NCBI GenBank assembly: GCA_964416315.1
Contig: CAYQDR010000081.1
Span: 1 to 22,478 of the forward strand
Direction of reading: 5' to 3'
Length of the DNA stretch: 22,478 nucleotides
Source: CAYQDR01 sp964416315
GTDB lineage: Bacteria > Methylomirabilota > Methylomirabilia > Rokubacteriales > DASRDR01
Shown: piece by piece, positions 13,824 to 19,990 of the stretch
Layout of the letters: the number at the start of each line of letters is the position of its first letter
Numbering within the stretch: position 1 is the first letter of the stretch
Program-made: the position numbers and the translations under genes
Notes under the pieces: generated by a model
The model's database searches: none
Seen by the model: the letters and a program-made list of their open reading frames with translations, nothing else
Told to the model about the DNA's origin: nothing

Positions 13824-14660
13824 TCAGACCTTCAGTCGTGGATCGAGGAGGTCGCGGAGCGAGTCGCCGACCACATTGATGCCGAGCACGGTCAGCATGA
13901 TCGCGAGCCCCGGAAAGGCGGTGTACCACCACGCGGACGAGATGTAGAGCTTGCCGTCGCGCAGCATCCCGCCCCAGCTCGCGCTCGGCGGCTGCACGCC
14001 GAGACCGAGGAACGTGAGGGCCGACTCGAGGATGATCATGCGCGCGGCTTCCACGGTGGCGATCACGATGCAGGTCGAGACCATGTTGGGAAGGACGTGG
14101 CGGAGCACCAGCCGGACGCCGGGGGCGCCGAGCGCCCGGGCCGCCAGCAGGAACTCGCTCTCGCGGAGCGAGAGGACCCGGCTTCGCACGACCTTGGCAT
14201 ACACCACCCAGCCGCTCACGGCGAGGACGATGATGGTGTTGCGCAGGCTCGGCCGCAACACGGCCGCGACGGCGAGGGCGAGCAGGATGAACGGGCACGC
14301 GAGCTGGACCTCGGTGATGCGCATCAGGACGTCGTCGACCCGGCCGCCCTTGAACCCGCTCACCAGCCCGACGACGGTCCCGAGCACCCCCGAGATCAAA
14401 ACAGCCGTCACCGTGATGGACAACGAGACCCTCGCGCCGTGGATCAGACGGCTCAGAATGTCGCGCCCGAAGTGGTCCGTCCCCAGGACGTGCCAGCCGG
14501 ACCGGGCGTCGTAGCTTCCCGGCGGCATCAGCTTGGCCCGGAGGTCCTGCCGGAGGGGATCGTGCGGAGCGAGCTGGTCGGCGAAGATGCCGAAGAACAG
14601 GACGAAGGAGATGGCTGCGAGGCCGAAGACGAGCTTGCGGTAGCGGGAGTTCGCTCGCAT
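13824..14660 (-). CDS. ABC transporter permease, DppC/OppC-like
   Basis: Inner-membrane permease of the peptide/nickel/opine-type importer family, 278 residues. It has the OppC/DppC N-terminal arrangement: one hydrophobic segment (10-30), then APHDP and GTDHFGRDILSRLIHGAR (60-77), a hallmark of this subfamily. The EAA loop is at about 169-192 (EFLLAARALGAPGVRLVLRH), and ESALTFLGLGVQPPSASWG follows. The ATG at 14660 lies 3 nt after the stop of the DppB-like gene, so the pair is translated together. The next gene is the M19 protein. Confidence 0.92.
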   Translation of the reverse strand: MRANSRYRKLVFGLAAISFVLFFGIFADQLAPHDPLRQDLRAKLMPPGSYDARSGWHVLGTDHFGRDILSRLIHGARVSLSITVTAVLISGVLGTVVGLVSGFKGGRVDDVLMRITEVQLACPFILLALAVAAVLRPSLRNTIIVLAVSGWVVYAKVVRSRVLSLRESEFLLAARALGAPGVRLVLRHVLPNMVSTCIVIATVEAARMIILESALTFLGLGVQPPSASWGGMLRDGKLYISSAWWYTAFPGLAIMLTVLGINVVGDSLRDLLDPRLKV

Positions 14661-14663
14661 GGC

Positions 14664-15581
14664 TCAGGTGTATCGGATCCGCGGGTCGAGGTACGCATAG
14701 AGGATGTCGACGATGAGGTTGATGACGACGAAGATCACGGCGATGAGGAAGACGCCGGCCTGCACCACCGGGAAGTCGCGGTCGGAGATCGAGTCGACCA
14801 TGAGGCGCCCCACCCCCGGCCAGGAGAAGATTGTCTCGGTGATCACGGCGCCTCCAAGGATGGTCCCGAGCTCGAGCGCCACGATGGTGAGGACCGGCAC
14901 GACCGAGTTCTTGAACGCGTGCTTGCCGACCACGGCGAGCTCGCGGAGCCCCTTCGCGCGCGCGGTCCGGATGAACTCCTGGCCGAGGACTTCCAGCATC
15001 TCCGACCGGGTGAGTCGGGCGATCCGGGCGGCCACGAAGCTCCCCAGCGTGATCGCGGGAAGGATCAGATGGGCGGGGGTGCCCCGGCCGGAAACCGGGA
15101 GCAGGTCGAGTCCGACCGCGAAGAACATGAGGAGCATCAGCCCGAGCCAGAAGGCAGGCATCGACTGTCCGAGCAGCGCGAGGACCATACTGAGGTAGTC
15201 GAGGAGCCGGTCCTTCTGCAGCGCCGCGAGAATCCCGGCCGGCACGGCGAGCATGACCGAGAAGACCATGGCGGCCACGCTCAGCTCGACCGTCGCAGGC
15301 ATGCGCTCGAGGACGAGCGCGAGCGCGGGCTGCCCCTGTATGAAGGAACTGCCGAAGTCGCCGCGCGCCGCCTTGCCGAGGAAGCGAAGATACTGGACGT
15401 AGATCGGGTCGTTGAATCCCATCTTCTCGCGGAAGGCGGCGATCTCCTGGCGGGTCGCGTAGGGCGGGAGGATGACGAGCGCAGGGTCCCCGGTGAGATG
15501 AAGGATCAGGAAAACCAGCAGGGAGAGGCCGAGGACGACGTAGAGACTCTGGATCAGCCGACGAACCAGGTAGGCTCGCAT
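14664..15581 (-). CDS. ABC transporter permease, DppB/OppB-like
   Basis: First permease of the peptide-type importer, 305 residues. It starts with the typical MRAYLVRRLIQSLYVVLGLS and shows about six hydrophobic segments. GDFGSSFIQGQP (74-85) fits the family, and the EAA loop is at about 202-225 (EFIRTARAKGLRELAVVGKH). The C-terminus DILYAYLDPRIRY is the standard OppB/DppB ending. ATG 15581 has no visible Shine-Dalgarno and lies 10 nt after a GC-rich hairpin that separates it from the binding-protein gene. Confidence 0.92.
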   Translation of the reverse strand: MRAYLVRRLIQSLYVVLGLSLLVFLILHLTGDPALVILPPYATRQEIAAFREKMGFNDPIYVQYLRFLGKAARGDFGSSFIQGQPALALVLERMPATVELSVAAMVFSVMLAVPAGILAALQKDRLLDYLSMVLALLGQSMPAFWLGLMLLMFFAVGLDLLPVSGRGTPAHLILPAITLGSFVAARIARLTRSEMLEVLGQEFIRTARAKGLRELAVVGKHAFKNSVVPVLTIVALELGTILGGAVITETIFSWPGVGRLMVDSISDRDFPVVQAGVFLIAVIFVVINLIVDILYAYLDPRIRYT

Positions 15582-15591
15582 CGGCCGGCGC

Positions 15592-15623
15592 GCGCCGCGC
15601 GCCCCGACCAGGGCGCGCGGCGC
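15592..15623 (-). terminator. Perfect 13-bp GC hairpin between binding-protein and permease genes
   Basis: GCGCCGCGCGCCC (15592-15604) is fully complementary to 15611-15623 around a 6-nt loop. On the transcript it comes 20 nt after the binding-protein stop and 10 nt before the permease ATG. There is no U-run, so it is more likely an mRNA-stabilising or translation-limiting stem than a terminator. Its position matches the hairpin in the other binding protein-permease gap at 9926-9958. Confidence 0.6.
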
Positions 15624-15643
15624 CCGCCTTCACCTCCTCGGGG

Positions 15644-17185
15644 TCAGGCCTTCTCGGTCCCGTAGACCAGCATTACGTTGTCGTAGCGGGTCTCCCAGGT
15701 GGTCCTTCGGTTCGCGCCGTTGATGTCGAACTGCTGGTGGAGCAGGAGGAGGGGCGCCTCCGCCTGCAGGATCTTCATGATCTCCTTGTACGCCTCCAGC
15801 CGCTTCTTCTGGTCGCCCGTGGTCGAGGCGAGGCGGTTCAGCTCCACGAGGCGGGTGGGCGGCGTGTAGTAGCTCCACTGCGTGTCGGGCAGGAAGAGGT
15901 ACGGGATGGTGCCGTCCGCGTCGAAAAGGTTCCAGTTGCCCCAGCTCAGCCAGTTGATGGGGGTGGCCTTGCGCTTCATCAGATTCTCGTAGTTGACCTT
16001 CATCTCCTCGATGCGAATGCTGGCGTCGATGCCGACTTCCTTGAGGTTGCCCGCGACCGCTTCGACGAGGTCCGCCTGCAGGCTGGGGCCCGAGATCTCG
16101 GTCGAAAAGCCCCGGGGATGCCCGGCCTCGCGCAGGAGTGCTTTGGCCTTGTTCGGGTCGTACGGGTAGCCCGGGACCTCGGGGGTGTGGCCGAAGATCG
16201 CCGGCGTCAGAATCTGCGTCAGCGGGTTCGCGAACCCGCGCAGGAGCTGCTTGGTGATCGCCTCCTTGTTGACGGCGTAGTTGACCGCCTGGCGCACCCG
16301 CGGGTCGTCGAAGGGCTTCATGTCGGTCCGCAGCAGCATGAAGTGGACGCGCACGCTCGGAACGGCGGACACGCGGAGCTCCGCGCTCTTCTTCATCTCA
16401 TCGGCCAGGGCAGGGGGCAGCTCCTGGACGACGTCTACCTCTCCCTTTTGGAGGGCGAGCACCCGGGTATTCGCATCCGGGATGGGCCGGATGACGACAT
16501 TCTTCACGGCTGCCGGACCGCCCCAGTATTCGTCGTTTCGGGTGAGCTTGATGTAGTCGCTCTTGCGCCAGTCCACGAACTTGAAGGGCCCGGTGCCGTT
16601 CATGTTGCGCGCGGCGAACTGGTCGCCCTTCGACGTGACCCAGCTCTTGCTGACGATGTTGGTGTAGAGGCTCAGGTACGCGGGCAGGACCGGAGCCGGC
16701 GCCTTGGTGACGATCTCGACCGTGTGGGCATCCACGACCGAGACCTTCTCCACGAGCCGCAAGCCCGACGCGATCGGCGACTTCTGGTTCGGGTCCATGA
16801 TTCGCTCGTAGGAGTACTTGACCGACTCGGCATTGAGCGGCTCGCCGCCGTGGAACTTGACGCCCTTGCGCAGCTCGAAGCGCCAGGTTCGGTCGTCCAC
16901 CTGCCTCCAGGCGGTGGCCAGCCCGGGGATCATCTTCGCCTTCGGCTCGCGGTGCACGAGCTGCTCGTAGCACTGGTTCACGGTATCGAGGATGTAGCGG
17001 TTCGCGTGCATGTGAGGGTCGAGCGTGGAGGGATCCACGGCCCCCGCCATCGTCAGCTGGTCGAGCTCCCCCTTGGCCACGGCCCTCGACGGTCGGACAA
17101 GGCCGATGGAGGCGGCCCCGAGGGCCGCGCCGCTGGTCGTGAGGAAGCGGCGCCGAGAGATCGGGCGAGTCTCACGCGTTGGCAT
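15644..17185 (-). CDS. ABC transporter substrate-binding protein, family 5 (DppA/OppA-like), Tat-exported
   Basis: Periplasmic binding protein for the peptide/nickel/opine-type importer, 513 residues, the usual length for family 5. A twin-arginine signal is visible at 10-17 (SRRRFLTT) followed by a hydrophobic stretch (18-30), so export is probably by Tat in folded form. Family-5 landmarks follow: LTMAGAVDPSTLDPHMHAN, YEQLVHREPKAKMIPGLATAW, the TWRFELRKGVKFHGGEPLNA segment and DDPRVRQAVNYAVNKEAI. ATG 17185 is chosen for AAGGAGG 8 nt upstream and the signal peptide; an upstream extension to 17245 adds only non-family sequence. The ligand may be a peptide or a modified amide; with the downstream dipeptidase-like and amidase genes, an amide-containing compound is a reasonable guess. 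Confidence 0.92.
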   Translation of the reverse strand: MPTRETRPISRRRFLTTSGAALGAASIGLVRPSRAVAKGELDQLTMAGAVDPSTLDPHMHANRYILDTVNQCYEQLVHREPKAKMIPGLATAWRQVDDRTWRFELRKGVKFHGGEPLNAESVKYSYERIMDPNQKSPIASGLRLVEKVSVVDAHTVEIVTKAPAPVLPAYLSLYTNIVSKSWVTSKGDQFAARNMNGTGPFKFVDWRKSDYIKLTRNDEYWGGPAAVKNVVIRPIPDANTRVLALQKGEVDVVQELPPALADEMKKSAELRVSAVPSVRVHFMLLRTDMKPFDDPRVRQAVNYAVNKEAITKQLLRGFANPLTQILTPAIFGHTPEVPGYPYDPNKAKALLREAGHPRGFSTEISGPSLQADLVEAVAGNLKEVGIDASIRIEEMKVNYENLMKRKATPINWLSWGNWNLFDADGTIPYLFLPDTQWSYYTPPTRLVELNRLASTTGDQKKRLEAYKEIMKILQAEAPLLLLHQQFDINGANRRTTWETRYDNVMLVYGTEKA

Positions 17186-17193
17186 CTGTGCAT

Positions 17194-17200
17194 CCTCCTT
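17194..17200 (-). promoter_or_regulatory. Strong Shine-Dalgarno of the family-5 binding-protein gene
   Basis: AAGGAGG on the minus strand, 8 nt before ATG 17185. It decides the start over an in-frame upstream candidate at 17245 and gives the full Tat signal peptide. Confidence 0.75.
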
Positions 17201-17423
17201 GGGAATCTGACCGGACTCCGGCAGCGGGCGTCCCCAGAGCGTCATCGCCTCGGCGGGGGCCTGGCGGTCCGCGAGGCTTCGCTGCCAGGACCTGTGGTCG
17301 ATGTCGGTCGCGAGGATCCTGACTTCGCTGAGCTACGGCGACGCACGCGGCGCCGCATTCGATTTCAGCGGAGTCCCCGCCAGGACCCACGAGCCGGCCG
17401 GCCGGGACCTCCTCCCCGCCCGA

Positions 17424-17437
17424 TGAAATCGATTTCA
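17424..17437. promoter_or_regulatory. 14-bp perfect palindrome of LacI-operator type
   Basis: TGAAATCGATTTCA is a perfect palindrome with the central CG step typical of LacI/PurR-family operators. It lies about 4-17 nt after the expected start of the peptide-importer transcript, a classic repressor position. A second TGAAATCGA half (minus strand, 17367-17359) lies 70 bp away centre to centre, inside the leader, which would suit a looped repressor. It is AT-rich in GC-rich surroundings. No intact LacI regulator is in the window. Confidence 0.55.
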
Positions 17438-17447
17438 AGAGAATCCC

Positions 17448-17477
17448 ATGCTCGCCCGCCGCTGCTCGGCCTGTCAA
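17448..17477 (-). promoter_or_regulatory. Candidate promoter of the peptide-importer operon
   Basis: On the minus strand TTGACA (17477-17472) is perfect; after 18 nt comes GAGCAT (17453-17448), a 3/6 match to the -10. The -10 is poor, so activation or another sigma factor may be needed. Start would fall near 17441, placing the palindrome at 17424-17437 right behind it. Confidence 0.35.
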
Positions 17478-17545
17478 GGGGGGCTTCCCCGGGCTTCTCC
17501 GCCGTCTCGGTCCGCGGCGCTGGCGTGGGGCCCCGACCGCGGGCG

Positions 17546-17837
17546 TCAGCGGCGGTACCGCCGCTGCACCAGGACGTTCGACACCACCGCCAGGAGCAGA
17601 GTCGACATCAGGACGAAGGACAGCGTCGCGCCGAACGGCCAGTTGTTGAGTTTCGCTGGTCCAGGATCGCGCCGAACCAGCTGAGGGTGTAGCCCTCGGG
17701 CGGGAAGAACACGACCGGGTTCCTGAAGAAGCTGAGCCAGGGGACCAGGAACAGCGGCAGGAGGATGAAGCCGAGGGCCAGGCTGGCGGCGGCCCACAGG
17801 ACGAGCCGCCCGATCCGCGCCTCGACCCCGCTCGCCC
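17546..17837 (-). pseudogene. Internally deleted remnant of a PotB/PotC-type ABC permease
   Basis: Directly after the amidohydrolase stop, the minus strand encodes RIGRLVLWAAASLALGFILL, then PLFLVPWLSFFRNPVVFFPP and EGYTLSWFGAILDQ: the first membrane segment and first periplasmic loop of a polyamine/putrescine-type permease. Near 17645-17655 the frame changes and the sequence jumps to NNWPFGATLSFVLMSTLLLA followed by a basic tail and TGA at 17546, which is the last membrane segment and tail of the same family. About two thirds of the protein, including the EAA loop, is missing. It is a dead gene left by an internal deletion and probably once followed the amidohydrolase in an operon. Confidence 0.7.
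17547..17566. repeat. 20-bp perfect palindrome at the end of the permease remnant
   Basis: CAGCGGCGGTACCGCCGCTG reads the same on both strands. It covers the basic QRRYRR tail codons of the permease remnant and ends beside its stop codon. As RNA it would fold into a tight stem with a GUAC loop; no U-run follows on either side. It could be a protein-binding site, an mRNA end structure or a by-product of Arg-rich coding. Confidence 0.5.
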
Positions 17838-19079
17838 TCAGGCCGTTGCCAGGCGCATCTTGTGGAGCTTGCCGCCCTTCATGATGACCGACAGGTGCCG
17901 GCCCTGGTCCTGGAAGAGGCCCAAATCCTGGAGCGGGTCGCCGTCCACCACGAGGATGTCCGCCAGCGCCCCCGGCGCGACGACGCCGAGCTCACTGCCG
18001 CGGCCGAGGACCTCGGCACCCACCACGGTGGCCGAGTGGATGATCTCGCGGGGCGAGAGCACCTTGGCTCGGAGCAGGAACTCCTTCGACTGGTCCGGTT
18101 GGAGCTGGCCCAGGAGGTCGCTGCCGAAGGCCATGCGGACTCCGGCCTCCCGGGCGAGCTCGAGTGACCGGAGGCCCGCCTCGAGCACGAGCTTGTTCTT
18201 CTCCAGGCTCTCGGGGGCCATCCCCCAGCGCGCGCCGTGGCGGTCGATGCCGTCGTAGGCCACGAGCGTGGGGACCAGGAAGGCGCCCCGGTCGGCCATC
18301 AGCTTGGCGGTCGGCGCGTCGATCAGGTTGCCGTGCTCGATGACCCGCACGCCGCACTCGACCGCCCGGGCGACCGCCTCGGCCGGGTAGGCGTGGGCGC
18401 AGACATACCGCTTGAAGACGGCCGCCTCCTCGACAGCGGCCCGGATCTCGTCGCGCGTGTACTGCAGGCTGTCCAGCGGGTCGTAGGGGGAGGCGACGCC
18501 GCCGGAGACCATGATCTTGATGTGATCCGCGCCCTGGCGGAGCTGCTCGCGGGCCGCCTTGCGGACCTCGGTCACCCCGTCGGCGATGGCGAGCGTGAAC
18601 ACCATGGCATTGCAGCACTGGCACGGGGCGCCGGTATCGGTCCGGCGGCGCGTGTCGCTGTGGCCGCTGGTCTGCCCGATCGCCCGGCCCGCGATGAAGA
18701 GACGTGGTCCAGCCAGGTGGCCGAGCGCGACGGCCTCCCGGATGCCCCAGTCGGCGCCGCCGGTGTCCCGCACGGTGGTGAAGCCGCGGTCGAGCATGGC
18801 CCGCATGAGGTCGGCGCCGCGCGCCGTCATGAGGGTCAGCGGGATCGACTCAAGGTTGCGGATGTTGACCTCGGACAGAAGCACGTGGGCGTGGCAGTCG
18901 ATGAGCCCAGGCATCAGCGTCCGGCCCCCGCAGTCGATCACGGTGGCCTCGCGGGCGCTGATCGGTCGGGGCGAGACCTCGCGGATGCGGTCGCCGTCGA
19001 CCAGGACGGACATCCCGGCCGCGAGATCGGCTTGCGTGGGGTCGAGGAGCTTCGCGTTGCGAAAGACGATCTGGCTCAT
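17838..19079 (-). CDS. Metal-dependent amidohydrolase (imidazolonepropionase/prolidase-like subfamily)
   Basis: Cytosolic TIM-barrel hydrolase of the amidohydrolase superfamily, 413 residues. The metal-binding set is complete: H63 and H65 in LIDCHAHVLL, Lys188 in GADHIKIMVSGG (likely the bridging carboxylated lysine), His229 in VCAHAYP, His249 in RVIEHGNL and Asp321 in MAFGSDLLG. An N-terminal beta-sandwich half precedes the barrel and its C-terminal half ends near GALADILVVDGDPL. The pattern is closest to the group that includes imidazolonepropionase-like and Xaa-Pro/Arg-Lys dipeptidases. A Cys-rich CQCC (153-156) sits in a loop after the region following H65. ATG 19079 has GGAG 9 nt upstream; GTG 19103 is an alternative. 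It has its own promoter and is followed by a permease remnant. Substrate unknown: an amide, lactam or N-acyl amino acid. Confidence 0.88.
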   Translation of the reverse strand: MSQIVFRNAKLLDPTQADLAAGMSVLVDGDRIREVSPRPISAREATVIDCGGRTLMPGLIDCHAHVLLSEVNIRNLESIPLTLMTARGADLMRAMLDRGFTTVRDTGGADWGIREAVALGHLAGPRLFIAGRAIGQTSGHSDTRRRTDTGAPCQCCNAMVFTLAIADGVTEVRKAAREQLRQGADHIKIMVSGGVASPYDPLDSLQYTRDEIRAAVEEAAVFKRYVCAHAYPAEAVARAVECGVRVIEHGNLIDAPTAKLMADRGAFLVPTLVAYDGIDRHGARWGMAPESLEKNKLVLEAGLRSLELAREAGVRMAFGSDLLGQLQPDQSKEFLLRAKVLSPREIIHSATVVGAEVLGRGSELGVVAPGALADILVVDGDPLQDLGLFQDQGRHLSVIMKGGKLHKMRLATA

Positions 19080-19229
19080 CGGATCGGTCTCCGTGCCCGG
19101 CACGGCATCGCCGGCGGGGGCCTCGGGGCGCCGGTCGTGGCGGCCCGGCCGCCGCCGCCGGCTGCCGAGCGTGGGGGACTATCGGCTCGGGCCCGGCGGC
19201 GCCGGGTGCCTGAAGTCAGTTTCCAATAC

Positions 19230-19258
19230 CTTCTACGTCGGCGTGCTGCGGCTGTCAA
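19230..19258 (-). promoter_or_regulatory. Sigma-70-like promoter of the amidohydrolase gene
   Basis: On the minus strand TTGACA (19258-19253), 17 nt, then TAGAAG (19235-19230): a perfect -35, ideal spacing and a 4/6 -10. Start would be near 19223, giving a leader of about 145 nt. The -35 overlaps the stop codon of the enolase-superfamily stump. Confidence 0.6.
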
Positions 19259-19338
19259 CGGGGCGTCCCAATCGGAGACAAGGCGTAAGCGGAGCGGTAG
19301 GGCGCGAAGACCCGGGCCTCGAGGCCGGTGATCTTCAC
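19255..19338 (-). pseudogene. Possible N-terminal stump of a mandelate racemase/enolase-superfamily gene
   Basis: A GTG at 19338 opens a 27-codon frame, VKITGLEARVFAPYR followed by SAYALSPIGTPR and TGA at 19255. The opening KITxLEaRVF strand is how many mandelate racemase/muconate cycloisomerase-like proteins begin, but there is nothing of the rest of the enzyme. It could be the broken end of a lost gene or a chance match; the similarity is short and rests on pattern recognition only. Confidence 0.3.
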
Positions 19339-19390
19339 GGCCCTCGCGCTACCCGACGCTCGAATGGGGTGCAAGGCCGGATCAGGCGGG

Positions 19391-19419
19391 TTGAACAGCC
19401 CCGAAGAGTGTGTTACATA
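19391..19419 (+). promoter_or_regulatory. Candidate promoter of the polyferredoxin-oxidoreductase-AOR operon
   Basis: TTGAAC at 19391-19396, 17 nt, then TACATA at 19414-19419, preceded by TG at 19411-19412 (extended -10 arrangement). The hexamers are moderate (4/6 and 3/6), but the spacing is ideal and the patch is AT-rich. Start would be near 19426, giving a leader of about 80 nt. Confidence 0.45.
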
Positions 19420-19504
19420 AGGGGTGCTTCGGTCTGTCCGAGTCCGTGACGCGCCGGGACGCGCCCGGCGCCCTGCGGCGACCCCGAATCCACGAGGGCC
19501 AGGG

Positions 19505-19990
19505 ATGAAAGTGCTGAAGATCGTCCCGGAGCGGTGCACCGGCTGCCTCCGCTGCGAGCTCGCCTGCTCGTACATGCAGACCGGGACGTTCCAGCCGGCG
19601 AAGTCGGTGATCCGCGTCTCCGCGTTCGAGGGGCACACGAGCTACGCCCCGTACACCTGCTTCCAGTGCGCCGAGGGGTGGTGCATGACCGCGTGCCCCG
19701 TCGGCGCGATCACGATCTCGCCGGCCGGCGCGAAGATCGTCCTCGACGACCAGTGCGTGGGGTGCAAGCTCTGCACCCTCGCGTGTCCGTACGGGACGAT
19801 CTTCTACAACCCGGACACCCGCAAGGCCTTCAAGTGCAACCTCTGCGGCGGCGACCCGGCGTGCGCCTCGGCGTGCCCCACGCAGGCGATCCTCTACGAG
19901 GAGGCGGACGTCGCCGACTGGCTCGGCGACTTCGCCGCCGCGCGCGGGGAGCCGCGCCTCCTGGCGCTGGCAGGGACGGGAGGCCGGTGA
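19505..19990 (+). CDS. Polyferredoxin electron-transfer subunit with four 4Fe-4S sites (AorA-like)
   Basis: Small cytoplasmic electron carrier, 161 residues, with 16 cysteines in four cluster motifs: C11-x2-C14-x2-C17-x3-C21, C52-x2-C55-x4-C60-x3-C64, C84-x2-C87-x2-C90-x3-C94 and C111-x2-C114-x5-C120-x3-C124. The arrangement is that of HycB/DmsB-like subunits and of the electron-transfer subunit AorA of NAD-linked aldehyde oxidoreductases. ATG 19505 is preceded by GAGGG with 6-nt spacing; the open frame further upstream is unrelated. The stop shares one base with the start of the FAD oxidoreductase (TGATG), and the AOR gene follows, so it probably carries electrons from the tungsten enzyme to the flavin subunit. 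Confidence 0.9.
   Translation: MKVLKIVPERCTGCLRCELACSYMQTGTFQPAKSVIRVSAFEGHTSYAPYTCFQCAEGWCMTACPVGAITISPAGAKIVLDDQCVGCKLCTLACPYGTIFYNPDTRKAFKCNLCGGDPACASACPTQAILYEEADVADWLGDFAAARGEPRLLALAGTGGR

Larger units (their letters stand above)
17186..17545. other. Leader and control region upstream of the peptide-importer operon
   Basis: No gene is supported here. It holds a weak minus-strand promoter (17448-17477), a 14-bp palindrome (17424-17437) just downstream of the expected transcription start, a second copy of the 9-mer TGAAATCGA (minus strand, 17367-17359), a long leader of about 250 nt, and the ribosome site for ATG 17185. From 17478 to 17545 I see nothing beyond GC-rich spacer after the permease remnant. 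Confidence 0.6.
19080..19504. other. Divergent intergenic region between the amidohydrolase and the aldehyde oxidoreductase operon
   Basis: This 425-bp gap carries a minus-strand promoter for the amidohydrolase (19230-19258), a long GC-rich leader of about 140 nt behind it (19080-19222) in which I see no clear riboswitch, a possible enolase-superfamily gene stump (19255-19338), and a plus-strand promoter (19391-19419) with a ribosome site GAGGG at 19494-19498. The patch 19390-19430 is noticeably AT-richer than its surroundings. Confidence 0.6.

Noticed and set aside
13038..15665. An 875-codon open frame on the plus strand, opposite the peptide-importer and M19 genes
   Set aside because: It has no family resemblance, is rich in Asp, Glu, Arg, His and Pro as expected of antisense frames in GC-rich genes, and lies wholly opposite well-supported genes.
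17186..17245. Longer start at 17245 for the family-5 binding protein
   Set aside because: The extension displaces the Tat signal from the N-terminus and does not resemble the family; AAGGAGG precedes ATG 17185.
17172..17477. A 101-codon minus-strand frame in the leader of the peptide-importer operon
   Set aside because: No recognisable domain, composition like non-coding GC-rich DNA, and it overlaps the start of the binding-protein gene in another frame.
15737..17692. A 651-codon plus-strand frame opposite the family-5 binding protein, and a similar 599-codon frame at 6486-8285 opposite UbiD and GntR
   Set aside because: Both are shadows of clear minus-strand genes with motifs, signal peptides and ribosome sites; the plus-strand translations show no domain.
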